DNA of 64,000 bases from Frateuria_A sp051900535 (GTDB lineage: Bacteria > Pseudomonadota > Gammaproteobacteria > Xanthomonadales > Rhodanobacteraceae), in contig NZ_JBHZGI010000008.1 of assembly GCF_051900535.1 (NCBI RefSeq), positions 62,001-126,000 of the forward strand, written 5' to 3'. This document shows, in pieces, positions 1-7,873 of the stretch. The notes under the pieces were generated by a model. The model saw only the letters and a list, made by a program, of their open reading frames with translations. It was not told the origin of the DNA and did not search any database. Each line of letters starts with the position of its first letter. The first letter of the stretch is position 1. The translations under genes were made by a program, and so were the position numbers.

Positions 1-344
1 ACGATCCCGGTCAGCGCGACGCCGACAAGCAGGTTGAGCCAGCGCGCCGCCTGCGGCGGCAGCACCAGCGACAGGAAGATCATCACCGCCGGGACGGCCA
101 GGAGGACCGAGACGGCCAGCAGCGAGCCCTGGCTCGTCGGCCCCAGCGGGCCCATGCCCTCGAGAATGTCCCTCAAATTGCCGGGACGGTACAGGCCCCA
201 GAAGTCGCCGTAGACGTAACAGAACATGATCGCCGTCCACAGCGCGGACAGCTTGAAACGCACGTGGATCTTCAGGTCATGCAGCGGCATCGGGGCCATC
301 GCTTCCGTGTCGGCGGCCGGATCGGGTAGCCCGTCCGGGGTCAT
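1..344 (-). CDS. DUF6326 family membrane protein (3' end outside window)
   Basis: This gene runs off the left edge, so only the N-terminal ~114 residues are visible. A soluble N-terminus is followed by KLSALWTAIMFCYVYGDFW and then a hydrophobic stretch around VMIFLSLVLPPQAARWLN, a pattern I recognise from the DUF6326 family of small four-helix membrane proteins. The function of the family is unknown to me. The start lies two bases after the stop of the upstream DUF4386 gene, so translation is probably coupled; no clear ribosome binding site precedes it, and an internal ATG at residue 16 (position 299), just after a GGAAG, is a possible alternative start. It is the most distal visible member of the leftward run that begins near position 4921. 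Confidence 0.75.
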   Translation of the reverse strand, partial: MTPDGLPDPAADTEAMAPMPLHDLKIHVRFKLSALWTAIMFCYVYGDFWGLYRPGNLRDILEGMGPLGPTSQGSLLAVSVLLAVPAVMIFLSLVLPPQAARWLNLLVGVALTGI

Positions 345-346
345 GG

Positions 347-1048
347 TCAGGCGGACCGGGCAGTCGCGAGCTTCGCGGGAAGGCGTACGCCAATGACCAG
401 CAGCCACAGGCAGATGCCGATCTCGCCCAGGGATGCCGGCAGCATGATGTAGTCCGCCACGGCCGAAGTCGGATAGCCAGGCAACAGCAGCGTGGCGAGG
501 AAATCGGCCAGATAGCCCAGCCCGCCCAGCATCAGCAGCGCGCCCAGCAGCCGGGGCAGGAAACCGGATTTGCTCACCAGGTACCCGAAGGGAAGCAGCC
601 ACAGGCCCCAGAAGATCTCCAGCACCATCAGACCCTGCCGGTATGCATCGAGCTGGAGCATGACCTGGGCCTGCCGTTGCCCGCTGTCGAGCGACTGCAG
701 GGAGACGGCGGGGTGAAGTAGCGACAGCACCGACAGGTGATGCGACGCGTTGGCAAACGCGACCGGCACGCTGGGGACGGCAAACGCGACCATCAAAAGG
801 GCGGCGGTCCTGCCGCTGGCGCCGAGCAGCCGGTACAGCGCCAGCGGCAGCAGCAGGAAGGCGACGTTGCAGGCCAGCTCGGCCAGGATGCCGAGCCGGA
901 ACAGCGTTTCCGATTGAACGAGCCGCGCCACGGTCGCGGTCGCATCGCCATGTGCCGAAAGCTGCGAAGGCACGTAGCCCAGGTAGAAGATGCCGGTGAG
1001 CACCGTGACCAGGTAGAGCAGGCCGGCAATCCTCGCGTCCTTTTTCAT
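347..1048 (-). CDS. DUF4386 domain-containing membrane protein
   Basis: The 233-residue protein begins MKKDARIAGLLYLVTVLTG, the usual opening of DUF4386 proteins, and carries about six hydrophobic helices spread over its whole length. The start at 1048 is chosen because GGAGG lies seven bases upstream and the family motif begins there; the open frame extends further upstream without any sign of coding. DUF4386 proteins are integral inner-membrane proteins without an assigned reaction. It is followed two bases later by the DUF6326 gene and preceded by two lipoprotein genes with gaps of 43 and 23 bases, so all may be co-transcribed. The pairing with DUF6326 suggests the two act together, but that is inference. 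Confidence 0.8.
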   Translation of the reverse strand: MKKDARIAGLLYLVTVLTGIFYLGYVPSQLSAHGDATATVARLVQSETLFRLGILAELACNVAFLLLPLALYRLLGASGRTAALLMVAFAVPSVPVAFANASHHLSVLSLLHPAVSLQSLDSGQRQAQVMLQLDAYRQGLMVLEIFWGLWLLPFGYLVSKSGFLPRLLGALLMLGGLGYLADFLATLLLPGYPTSAVADYIMLPASLGEIGICLWLLVIGVRLPAKLATARSA

Positions 1049-1091
1049 CCGAACCTCCGTGTTCCGTCCCTGGCCGTCCGGGCGGGATAGG

Positions 1092-1628
1092 TCATGGACC
1101 CTTCGAGCAGTCGTCATCGTCGCCATCGATGATGGTGGCGAACGGCTTGAACGCGGCAAGCGAGCTGGCCAGGCCGTTCTGGGCGACGCGGATCTGCTGG
1201 ATGTCCATGCAGATCTTCGATGTTTCCTGGTCGATGCGATGCGTGGCTGCGTCGAGCCGGGCGTCGGCCTGTTCGCTGTCGCCGCCGGTCACGTGCGCCG
1301 CGGCATTCTTCAGCGACTGGACCCCGACCGCCGCGCCCGCCTTGCCGGTGGCCACGCCGTGCTCGCGCACGGCGCGGGCGCTTCGGTAGTACTGCTTGAG
1401 CAATTCCTGCTGCGTGGCATCCACCGCCACGTCCTGGCCGTCGATCACCAGACGGCCGGTGGCGTCCAGGAAGGCTTCGGTGCCGCCGGTACCGTGGAGC
1501 GTGACCTTGTCGCCATTCACGACGATGCCGCCGTTGGCGATCGTGGTCGTGTCGGGTCCGTTGCCGCAGCCGGCTAGCAGGAGACCGGCTGCGAGGGCGA
1601 GAACGAAGCTGGAGTTTCGAGAGAACAT
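1092..1628 (-). CDS. DUF2884-like lipoprotein
   Basis: The 178-residue product starts with a lipoprotein signal peptide (MFSRNSSFVLALAAGLLLAGC, lipobox LAGC, acylated Cys about residue 21). The start at 1628 has GGAGG ten bases upstream. The mature part resembles the YggN/DUF2884 family: a short beta-rich segment ATGRLVIDGQDVAVDATQ, a helical middle, and a conserved C-terminal SKICMDIQQIR segment with the family's single cysteine. The function of this family is not established. It is a diverged relative of the adjacent lipoprotein at 1652-2296, which shares the arrangement 'TPxQ...LL..Y' and the terminal cysteine region, so the two probably arose by local duplication. It lies in the putative YtrA-regulated run. 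Confidence 0.72.
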   Translation of the reverse strand: MFSRNSSFVLALAAGLLLAGCGNGPDTTTIANGGIVVNGDKVTLHGTGGTEAFLDATGRLVIDGQDVAVDATQQELLKQYYRSARAVREHGVATGKAGAAVGVQSLKNAAAHVTGGDSEQADARLDAATHRIDQETSKICMDIQQIRVAQNGLASSLAAFKPFATIIDGDDDDCSKGP

Positions 1629-1651
1629 TCCTTGACCTCCGAAAGACTGGA

Positions 1652-2296
1652 TCAGTTGTCGTCGCGCCCGCAGTCGTCGACGTCTTTCTGCGTCATGGTC
1701 GCGTAGGGGCGGAACTCCGGCATGACGGCGGCCAGCTTCTGTTGCGAGCCGAGCAGCCCCGGCAGACGCTGGCACAGCTTCATGGCGGCGATCTTGATCT
1801 GCTCGGCCTGCGGCTTGATGCCGGCCTCGATCTCCTTGTCGCTCTTTCCGGTAAGCGCGCCCCAGATCGCTTCCTTGGCAGCATGGGTGCCGAGATTGGC
1901 CCCTTGTTCGCCGATGTCCATGCCGGCCTCGGCGATCCCGATGACCTGCTGGCGGTAATCCAGCAGCAGGGTGTGCTGCTCGGGCGTCGCCTCCGCCGTC
2001 TTGCCCGCGATCAGCAGGTCGCCCTGGGGCGTGATCGCGGCCTTGGGGAGCGAGCCGCGATCACGATGCTCGCCATGGCCGACATGGATGTGGTCGATGT
2101 CGATGTCCTTGGTCGCCAGTTCCCGCTTGGCCTGCTCCATGGCCTTGTGGATTTCCGAAGAGATCATCGCCGGCGAGGTCTGCTTGTCGACTTCCGCGGC
2201 CGCTTGCTGGGCATCGGACTGTCCGGAACGATCGCACCCGGCAATGGGTAGCAATAGGACCAATGCAAGGGTGCCGGCGATCGCGTGGGTCTTCAT
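1652..2296 (-). CDS. DUF2884-like lipoprotein
   Basis: The 214-residue product has a lipoprotein signal peptide ending LLLPIAGC (Cys about residue 19) and a DUF2884/YggN-like body: ITPQGDLLIAGKTAEATPEQ, LLDYRQQVIGIAEAG, and a C-terminal AAMKLCQRLPGLL segment. The start at 2296 is chosen from the signal peptide and a GGAAG upstream; the open frame continues to 2809 but that extension lies inside the ABC permease gene in another frame and is a shadow. It is separated from the permease by 62 bases and from the next lipoprotein by 23. An envelope lipoprotein following an ABC-2 type transporter suggests a role in cell-envelope maintenance; this is inference only. Confidence 0.75.
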   Translation of the reverse strand: MKTHAIAGTLALVLLLPIAGCDRSGQSDAQQAAAEVDKQTSPAMISSEIHKAMEQAKRELATKDIDIDHIHVGHGEHRDRGSLPKAAITPQGDLLIAGKTAEATPEQHTLLLDYRQQVIGIAEAGMDIGEQGANLGTHAAKEAIWGALTGKSDKEIEAGIKPQAEQIKIAAMKLCQRLPGLLGSQQKLAAVMPEFRPYATMTQKDVDDCGRDDN

Positions 2297-2358
2297 GGGA
2301 GTGCTTCCGTTGAAATGAGCGGCCTCAGATGCTGGGCGGTGGGACGTTGCGTTTGCGA

Positions 2359-3369
2359 TCAACCTTCGTCGCGCCAGCGGCGGAACCAGATGGCTGCCGC
2401 GATGAGCGCCGCACCGGCCGCCACGCCGATCCACAGGTTGACCGAGCCGAGCAACTGGTAGGTGTTGCCGAGGTTCATGAAGTCCAGGTTGTTGTTGCCG
2501 GTGTGGATCACGCCGTCGCTGGCGATCAGGCTGGCACCGGGGAAGGCGCTGAACAGGGCGCGGGCCACGATGTTCTGCCAGAACCAGCCGGCCGGCAGGT
2601 TGAACAACCCCATGATGCCGAACCAGGTGACCAGCAGGCCGGTCGCGACCGGCAGGGCGATGGCCCACAGGAACGGCTTTGTGCGGGCCCAGGCCGAGCA
2701 CGCCATCAGCCAGCCGACCGAGGGCAGGGCCCACAGCAGGTACAGCGGGATCTGGCCGATCATGTTGAGCGTGACGCGCACCGGATGGGCGAGCATCAGC
2801 AACTGCCACACGTTGATGCCGTGGAAGGACAACGTCGTTGCCACGATCAACAGCTGCAGGATGCCTGCGGCGATGCCGACCACGGTCGCGATTACCGGGG
2901 CCAGGAGGGTGGCGCTGACGACCTTGGACAGCACCGTCTCGGTATCCGACAGCGGCAGCGACTTCCAGAACAGGATGCTGCGGTCGCGCCGCTCGTCGTA
3001 GATGGCGCCCAGGCAGTAGAAGAACACCACGAAGCCCAGCACCACGAAGATCAGCGCCATCGAGGAGTACATGGCCATGTCCAGCGCCATGCCGACCTGG
3101 CTCATGTCGCCCGCGTCCATCTGCGAGATGACGCTCTGCAGATTGCCTCCGGCGAAGTGTTGCTTCGCTGCCCCGAGTTCACCGATGTGGATGCCGTGGC
3201 GGGCGCCAATCACTTCGGCGGTGATGATGCCCATGATGTTCAACAGCAGGAATATGCCGCCGGTGACCAGCGGCGCCCACAGGAAGCCGCCGCGGTGTTC
3301 CCAGAACTCGCGCCTGACGAGCCAGTACAGGTTGCTTCCGGGCGTGTTGTTGCCGACAAGGGTTTTCAT
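2359..3369 (-). CDS. ABC-2 type transporter permease
   Basis: This 336-residue polytopic membrane protein has about six hydrophobic segments, including one near residues 20-45 (FLWAPLVTGGIFLLLNIMGI), one with MALIFVVLGFVVFFYC, and several in the C-terminal half. The motif YDERRDRSILFWKSLPLSDTE between helices two and three is typical of ABC-2 permeases. Its ATG overlaps the stop of the ATPase gene by four bases (ATGA), so it is the membrane partner of that ATPase. Such YtrA-linked exporters are often connected with envelope stress or peptide export, but the substrate cannot be read from the sequence. A large periplasmic loop lies between the first two helices. Confidence 0.88.
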   Translation of the reverse strand: MKTLVGNNTPGSNLYWLVRREFWEHRGGFLWAPLVTGGIFLLLNIMGIITAEVIGARHGIHIGELGAAKQHFAGGNLQSVISQMDAGDMSQVGMALDMAMYSSMALIFVVLGFVVFFYCLGAIYDERRDRSILFWKSLPLSDTETVLSKVVSATLLAPVIATVVGIAAGILQLLIVATTLSFHGINVWQLLMLAHPVRVTLNMIGQIPLYLLWALPSVGWLMACSAWARTKPFLWAIALPVATGLLVTWFGIMGLFNLPAGWFWQNIVARALFSAFPGASLIASDGVIHTGNNNLDFMNLGNTYQLLGSVNLWIGVAAGAALIAAAIWFRRWRDEG

Positions 3370-4223
3370 GCGTAGGTCCCTTTCATGGTGGCGACGAAGA
3401 GGTCGCTGACGGAAGGCCGGCGGATTTCGCCCAGTGCCTCCAGCGTCGGGCGGTCGGCGCCGTCGAACAGGAAGATGCTCTTGCCAAAGACCTGGCGTTC
3501 GTCGATCGGCTGCAGTGCACGTGCGGCCGCGGCCTTGTCGGCGTTGACCATCACTTCGGCGAAGCGGTCGCCGACGGCTTCCATGTCGGTGTCCAGCACG
3601 ATCTTGCCGTCGCGGATGAACATCAGGTCGGTGAGGATGTGCTCGATCTCCTCCACCTGGTGAGTGGTGACGATGATCGTCTTGTTCTCGTCGAAGTAAT
3701 CCTCCAGCAGGCTCTGGTAGAACTGCTTGCGGTAGAGGATGTCCAGGCCGAGCGTGGGCTCGTCCAGCACCAGCAGGCGCGCGTCGATGGCCATCACCAG
3801 GGCGAGGTGCAATTGCACGATCATGCCCTTGGACATCTGCCGCACGCGCTGGTCGGGCGTGAGCTTGGTGCGCTTGAGGAAGCCCTCGCACTTGGCGCGG
3901 TCGAATCGCGGGTGGACGTGGGCGACGAAATCGATCGCCTCGCGCACGCGGATCCAGCGCGGGAGCACCGCCACGTCGGCGATGAAGCAGACCTGCTCCA
4001 TCAGCTTGTCGCGCTGGGTGCGCGGGTCGTAGCCCAGCACGTTGAGCTCGCCGTCGAAGGAGGTCAGGCCCAGGATCGCCTTGAGCGCGGTGGTCTTGCC
4101 GGCGCCGTTGGGGCCGATCAGTCCGACGATCCGGCCGGACTGGATCTCGAAGTTCACGCCGTCCAGCGCGACCGCGTTCTTGTAGCGCTTGCTCAGGTTC
4201 CGCGCGGTGACGATGGCGCTCAT
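3366..4223 (-). CDS. ABC transporter ATP-binding protein (YtrB-like)
   Basis: The 285-residue ATPase has Walker A GPNGAGKT (residues 37-44), a Q-loop region, a degenerate signature MSKGM where LSGGQ would be expected, Walker B LLVLDEPTLGLD and an H-loop VTTHQ. The SKGM signature is common in the YtrB-type subgroup. It presumably energises the permease encoded immediately downstream. The start at 4223 overlaps the stop of the GntR gene by four bases, which fixes it; the longer open frame upstream belongs to the GntR gene in another frame. The gene order regulator-ATPase-permease is the standard arrangement of YtrA-family loci. Confidence 0.92.
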   Translation of the reverse strand: MSAIVTARNLSKRYKNAVALDGVNFEIQSGRIVGLIGPNGAGKTTALKAILGLTSFDGELNVLGYDPRTQRDKLMEQVCFIADVAVLPRWIRVREAIDFVAHVHPRFDRAKCEGFLKRTKLTPDQRVRQMSKGMIVQLHLALVMAIDARLLVLDEPTLGLDILYRKQFYQSLLEDYFDENKTIIVTTHQVEEIEHILTDLMFIRDGKIVLDTDMEAVGDRFAEVMVNADKAAAARALQPIDERQVFGKSIFLFDGADRPTLEALGEIRRPSVSDLFVATMKGTYA

Positions 4224-4594
4224 GGCTTGAGTTCCGTGGTGGCCGGCGCGTCGCGCATCAGCGTTTTGAGATCGAGCCCCAGGCGCTGAAGGCGCGCAAA
4301 CAGGGCCGGCCATTCCTCGCGCAGGAAGCGCTCGCGCTCGGATTTCAACAAGGCCTCGCGGGCCCCTTCGATGACGAACATGCCCAGTCCTCTCCTTTTT
4401 TCGACCAGTTGATCGTCGACCAGCTCCTGGTACGCCTTGGATACGGTCAGCGGATTGATCTGGAAATCCGCCGCCACCTGGCGCACCGACGGCAGCGGAT
4501 CGCCTTCGTTCAAGGCGCCATCCAGGATCATCGCCACCACGCGTTCGCGCAGCTGGCGGTAGATCGGGACGCTGTCGTTCCAGGTGATGGTCAT
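4220..4594 (-). CDS. GntR family regulator, YtrA subfamily
   Basis: The 124-residue protein has an N-terminal winged helix-turn-helix (VPIYRQLRERVVAMI, LPSVRQVAADFQINPLTVSK, and RRGLGMFV for the wing) followed by only a short C-terminal helical tail. This small size defines the YtrA subfamily, which lacks a large effector domain. YtrA proteins repress an ABC transporter operon including their own gene; in Xanthomonas the HpaR1/YtrA members affect virulence. A matching palindrome lies in the promoter upstream (4951-4974). The gene follows the small exported-protein gene by three bases and overlaps the ATPase gene by four, so all are translated from one message. Confidence 0.93.
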   Translation of the reverse strand: MTITWNDSVPIYRQLRERVVAMILDGALNEGDPLPSVRQVAADFQINPLTVSKAYQELVDDQLVEKRRGLGMFVIEGAREALLKSERERFLREEWPALFARLQRLGLDLKTLMRDAPATTELKP

Positions 4595-4597
4595 ACG

Positions 4598-4921
4598 TTA
4601 TTCCTTGCTGGCACGGGCAAGCTGGGTGCCAAACGAATAGTAGGGCATGGCCAACTGCGCCCCGAGCAGGGTGGCGCCCGCTTCGGCAGGCGTGCCAAGG
4701 ACCGGCGCCAGGGTGGCGCTGGTGATGTCGGAGCCTTCCATCAGGGCGGCGGCACGCAGGTCGCTGGCGCTGGGTTTCACTTCGACGGGGGCGAGATTGA
4801 CCACGCGGATACCGTTGATTTCGGAAACCGGCGCGGTGCGCACGGGGTTGTTCAAAGTGGCCAGGCTCGTCGCGGTAATCAGCGTGGCGGCGGCCAGGGC
4901 GATCAGGTTCTGCGCTTTCAT
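4598..4921 (-). CDS. Small exported protein, first gene of the YtrA-type operon
   Basis: The 107-residue product starts with a likely signal peptide (MKAQNLIALAAATLITATSL) and has a mature part rich in Ala, Thr and Val, with no cysteine and no domain I recognise. AAGGAGA lies eight bases before the ATG, an excellent ribosome binding site. As the first gene behind the operator at 4951-4974 it should be the most strongly expressed member of the operon. Its position before a regulator and an ABC exporter raises the possibility of a secreted peptide or a periplasmic sensor component, but nothing in the sequence proves it. Confidence 0.7.
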   Translation of the reverse strand: MKAQNLIALAAATLITATSLATLNNPVRTAPVSEINGIRVVNLAPVEVKPSASDLRAAALMEGSDITSATLAPVLGTPAEAGATLLGAQLAMPYYSFGTQLARASKE

Positions 4922-4950
4922 GGCGGGTCTCCTTAGTGACCTCGTGGACC

Positions 4951-4974
4951 GGTGTTGTAGTGAACTATAACACC
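4951..4974. promoter_or_regulatory. Probable YtrA/GntR operator
   Basis: A 24 bp imperfect palindrome with arms GGTGTTGTAGT and ACTATAACACC (10 of 11 positions complementary) around a two-base centre. It begins GGTG and ends CACC with exactly 16 bases between, the motif form I recall for YtrA of Xanthomonas. It overlaps the -10 element of the promoter for the downstream gene, so binding would block transcription and give autorepression. Confidence 0.8.
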
Positions 4975-4991
4975 ATCTCCGAAAACGTCAA
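4964..4991 (-). promoter_or_regulatory. Sigma-70 promoter of the YtrA-type operon
   Basis: On the minus strand TTGACG (4991-4986) and TATAGT (4969-4964) are separated by 16 bases, close to the sigma-70 consensus. The expected start of transcription lies near 4957, about 35 bases before the ATG at 4921. The -10 box is inside the palindrome at 4951-4974. Confidence 0.7.
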
Positions 4992-5138
4992 CAGGCAATC
5001 GGCCATGACTGATGGCCTATCTGCGAAAATGGTTATCCGTCAGTGTGTTAGGCGCTTGCGCAGAGGCGGGCCTCACGCCGGATGCCTCTGTCCGAGTGGG
5101 CAACTGTCCCTTCTCCGGGCGTCACTTCCGGAAAAAGG

Positions 5139-5185
5139 CGGGAATCCGTGTTGCTCTGACAAGCGGATTCCCGCGTTCGCGGGAA
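5139..5185. repeat. REP-like nested inverted repeat
   Basis: CGGGAATCCG (5139-5148) pairs perfectly with CGGATTCCCG (5164-5173), and TTCCCGCG (5168-5175) pairs with CGCGGGAA (5178-5185). The two hairpins share bases and would be mutually exclusive. The core resembles the widespread 'TTCCCGCGAACGCGGGAA' intergenic repeat of proteobacteria. It lies in the 389-base gap 4922-5310, which otherwise holds only the operon promoter; I see no gene there. Confidence 0.7.
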
Positions 5186-5310
5186 CGACGTAGGGACGAG
5201 AAGGGGAGTCGCCCGGAACCGACCGGTGCGCCGGCGCGCGAGGAGTGGCTTCAGTCCACCTAACCCCGTTACCCTCGCGCGCAAACCGTTGGGCGAAGCC
5301 CGGCCTGCGG

Positions 5311-6978
5311 TCACTTGTCGGCCGAGTACACCTGCTTGCCACCGACCCAGGTCCCCAGCACCTGGGTCTTCCAGAGATCCTGCGGGTTGATGCTGAAGAT
5401 GTCCCGATCCACCAGGATGAAGTCGGCGTACTTGCCCGGTTCCAGCGAACCCTGTGTCTTTTCTGCATGGCCGGCATAGGCCGCACTGAGAGTGAAGGCG
5501 CGCAGCGCTTCGACCAGGCTCAGTTTCTGGTCGGGGTACCAGCCGCCGGGCGGCTGGTTATGGTGGTCCTGCCGGGTCACCGCCGCATGCAGGCCGAAGA
5601 ACGGGTTGGGCGATTCGACCGGGAAGTCGGAACCGAAGGCGACCACCGTGCCCTGCTTGAGGAAACGCCGCCAGGCGTAGGCGCCCTCGATGCGCTCATG
5701 GCCCACGCGGTCCTCGGCCATGTTCATGTCGGAGGTGGCGTGCGTGGGTTGCATCGAGGCAATGAGTTTCAACGGCACGAAGCGCGGGATGTCCTTGAGC
5801 GAAACGATCTGCGCGTGCTCGACGCGGTTGCGGAAGGCCCTGGCGTCGGGGTGGGCCTTGTAGGCCGCGGCGAAGCTGTCCAGTACCTCCCGGTTGGCCG
5901 CATCGCCGATCGCATGGATGTTGACCTGGTAGCCCTTGGCGAAGGCCTTCTCGATCTTCGACGCCATCGTGCCCGGACTCATGAACAGCAGCCCGTGGTT
6001 GTGCGGATCGTCGGAGTAGGGCTTGAGCATCGCCGCGCCGCGGCTGCCCAGTGCGCCGTCGGCATACAGCTTGACCGAGTGCACGGTAAGGAAACCGTCG
6101 CCGTAGCCGTCCAGCGGAGCGCCCGCCGTGATCGTGTCGAAGTCGTCGCCGGTGTCGCGGATCATCGCGTAGATGCGCGCGGTGAGTTTGTGCTCGTCGG
6201 CGTAGCGCTTGTAAAGGCGGTAGTTGGGCAGGTCGATGCCGGCGTCGGCCGCGCCGGTCAGGCCCACGCGCGCCATCTCCGCCAGCGCGGTGTCGAGCGC
6301 GATGGCACGCTCGTTGTCGGTGGGCGCGGGCACCACGGAGGCGACCAGCTCGGTGGCGCCATCGACGAACACGCCGGTGGGATTGCCCTGGGCATCGCGT
6401 TCGATGCGCCCGCCCGGCGGATCCCTGGTGTCGCGGGTGATGCCGGCCAGCTTCATGGCGGCGGTATTGGCCCAGGCAGCGTGGCCATCGACGCGGCTGA
6501 GCCACACCGGCCGGTCCGAAACCACCGCATCCAGTTCCCTGGCGGTGGGGAAGCGACCGAGCTTCCAGATCACCTGGTTCCAGCCGCCGCCCGTGATCCA
6601 GCGTGCGTCCGGATGGGCCTTGGCGTAATCCTTGATGCGCGCGAGTGCCTCGTCGATCGACTGCGTTCCGGTCAGGTCGGCCTGGGTGAGCGCATACCCC
6701 AGTTCGAGCACGTGGCCGTGTGCATCGATCAGGCCCGGCAGCAGCGTCTTGCCGTGGCCGTCGACCACCGTCGCGTCGTCGGCGCGCTTGACCAGCACCG
6801 CATCGGTGCCGGTGGCCACGACCTTGCCGTCGTCCACCAGCAACGCGTCGAAGCGCTGCAGCTTGCCGTGGCCGTCCAGGGTGTAGCCCTTGACGTTGTG
6901 CACGTACAGATCGGCAGCCTGCAGCGCCGGCGCGATGGCCAGCAGGGCGAGCAGGGACAGACGCAGGGTGGAGTTCAT
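5311..6978 (-). CDS. Exported amidohydrolase family protein (YtcJ-like)
   Basis: The 555-residue enzyme starts with a signal peptide (MNSTLRLSLLALLAIAPALQAAD), so it is probably periplasmic. The body is an amidohydrolase_3 (YtcJ-like) TIM barrel: metal-binding DAHGHVLELG, a central HAIGDAANREVLDSF, VEHAQIV, and the terminal FGSDFPVESPNPF with the catalytic Asp. The GGRIERDAQGNPTGVFVDGA segment is also typical. Members hydrolyse amide or ester bonds of varied small molecules; the substrate here is unknown. The start at 6978 is set by the signal peptide; the frame upstream is non-coding. It stands alone, with no co-directional neighbour closer than about 190 bases. Confidence 0.9.
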   Translation of the reverse strand: MNSTLRLSLLALLAIAPALQAADLYVHNVKGYTLDGHGKLQRFDALLVDDGKVVATGTDAVLVKRADDATVVDGHGKTLLPGLIDAHGHVLELGYALTQADLTGTQSIDEALARIKDYAKAHPDARWITGGGWNQVIWKLGRFPTARELDAVVSDRPVWLSRVDGHAAWANTAAMKLAGITRDTRDPPGGRIERDAQGNPTGVFVDGATELVASVVPAPTDNERAIALDTALAEMARVGLTGAADAGIDLPNYRLYKRYADEHKLTARIYAMIRDTGDDFDTITAGAPLDGYGDGFLTVHSVKLYADGALGSRGAAMLKPYSDDPHNHGLLFMSPGTMASKIEKAFAKGYQVNIHAIGDAANREVLDSFAAAYKAHPDARAFRNRVEHAQIVSLKDIPRFVPLKLIASMQPTHATSDMNMAEDRVGHERIEGAYAWRRFLKQGTVVAFGSDFPVESPNPFFGLHAAVTRQDHHNQPPGGWYPDQKLSLVEALRAFTLSAAYAGHAEKTQGSLEPGKYADFILVDRDIFSINPQDLWKTQVLGTWVGGKQVYSADK

Positions 6979-7171
6979 GCGCGCGGATTCCTGTGCGGGG
7001 AAAGCCGCAGTGTGTCGGTCCGGGCCCGGTTTTTCCACCACAGAAGTTGCGCAAAGGAAGAAGGTGCCGTTCGCCTGGGCGCAAGCGCAAAGGCGCCGAA
7101 GTCGAAGGCACCCTGCGAGGGCGCTTCGACTTCGGCTTGCGCTCACGAACGCCTGGTAGTCGCGCGTGAGG

Positions 7172-7756
7172 TCACGCCGCCTTGGGCAACAGCGTCCCGA
7201 TCGCTTCCTTCGCAGCCGCCAGCGCTCGGCTCTTGTGCTCGGCACTGACCGCCACGCCCTCGGCGCGCACGAACTCCACGTCGGTGATCCCCAGGAAACC
7301 GAGCACCGCGCGCAGGTAGTTCTCCTGGAAGTCCATCGCTGCGGCCCCCGTACCTTCGCCGTAGAAACCGCCGCGGCTGGAAGCCACTATCACCCGCTTG
7401 TTGCCGGCCAGGCCCTCGGGGCCGTCGGCGGTGTAGCGGAAGGTCTTGCCGGCCACCGCGATGCGGTCGATCCAGGCCTTCAGTTGGCTGGGCACGCCGA
7501 AGTTGTACATCGGCGCGCCGAGCACGATGACATCGGCGGCCAGGAACTCATCCATCACCTCGTTGCCCAACAGCGCGCCGGGATCCCCGGCATCGGCCAC
7601 CGGCGCCCAGTGCGGCAGCGGCTGCGCGGCGAGGTCGCGGTAGCGCACGGAGGCATCCGGGCGCGCGCGCCTGACCTGGGCCACGATGTCCGCGGTGAGT
7701 TCGCGCGAGACCGAATGCTGGCCCAGGGCGCTTGAATCGATGTGCAGCAGTTTCAT
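7172..7756 (-). CDS. azoR: FMN-dependent NADH-azoreductase
   Basis: The 194-residue flavodoxin-fold protein opens MKLLHIDSSALGQHSVSREL, where the SxxxSxSR-like stretch binds the FMN phosphate, and carries GAPMYNFGVPSQLKAWID and SSRGGFYGEG, the family's flavin-contacting loops. AzoR reduces azo dyes and quinones in two-electron steps with NADH and protects against thiol-reactive electrophiles. Length matches the family (about 200). It is divergent from a LysR regulator whose probable site lies in the 117-base gap, so redox- or quinone-dependent activation is likely, though not shown by the sequence alone. Confidence 0.93.
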   Translation of the reverse strand: MKLLHIDSSALGQHSVSRELTADIVAQVRRARPDASVRYRDLAAQPLPHWAPVADAGDPGALLGNEVMDEFLAADVIVLGAPMYNFGVPSQLKAWIDRIAVAGKTFRYTADGPEGLAGNKRVIVASSRGGFYGEGTGAAAMDFQENYLRAVLGFLGITDVEFVRAEGVAVSAEHKSRALAAAKEAIGTLLPKAA

Positions 7757-7823
7757 AGCGTGACTCCAGTCGAAGGCCGGCGAGCCGGCGACGGGATACA
7801 CGATACTTTCGCAACAATGGTCT

Positions 7824-7850
7824 GATAAGTCGGCTAATATCGAACTTATC
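7824..7850. promoter_or_regulatory. Probable LysR-type regulator site between azoR and LysR gene
   Basis: GATAAGT (7824-7830) and ACTTATC (7844-7850) form a perfect inverted repeat with a 13-base AT-rich spacer. It stands centrally in the divergent intergenic region, 24 bases before the LysR start, in the position expected for an autoregulatory LysR site. Confidence 0.6.
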
Positions 7851-7873
7851 GTTTCTATAAGGAAACAGCTGGC

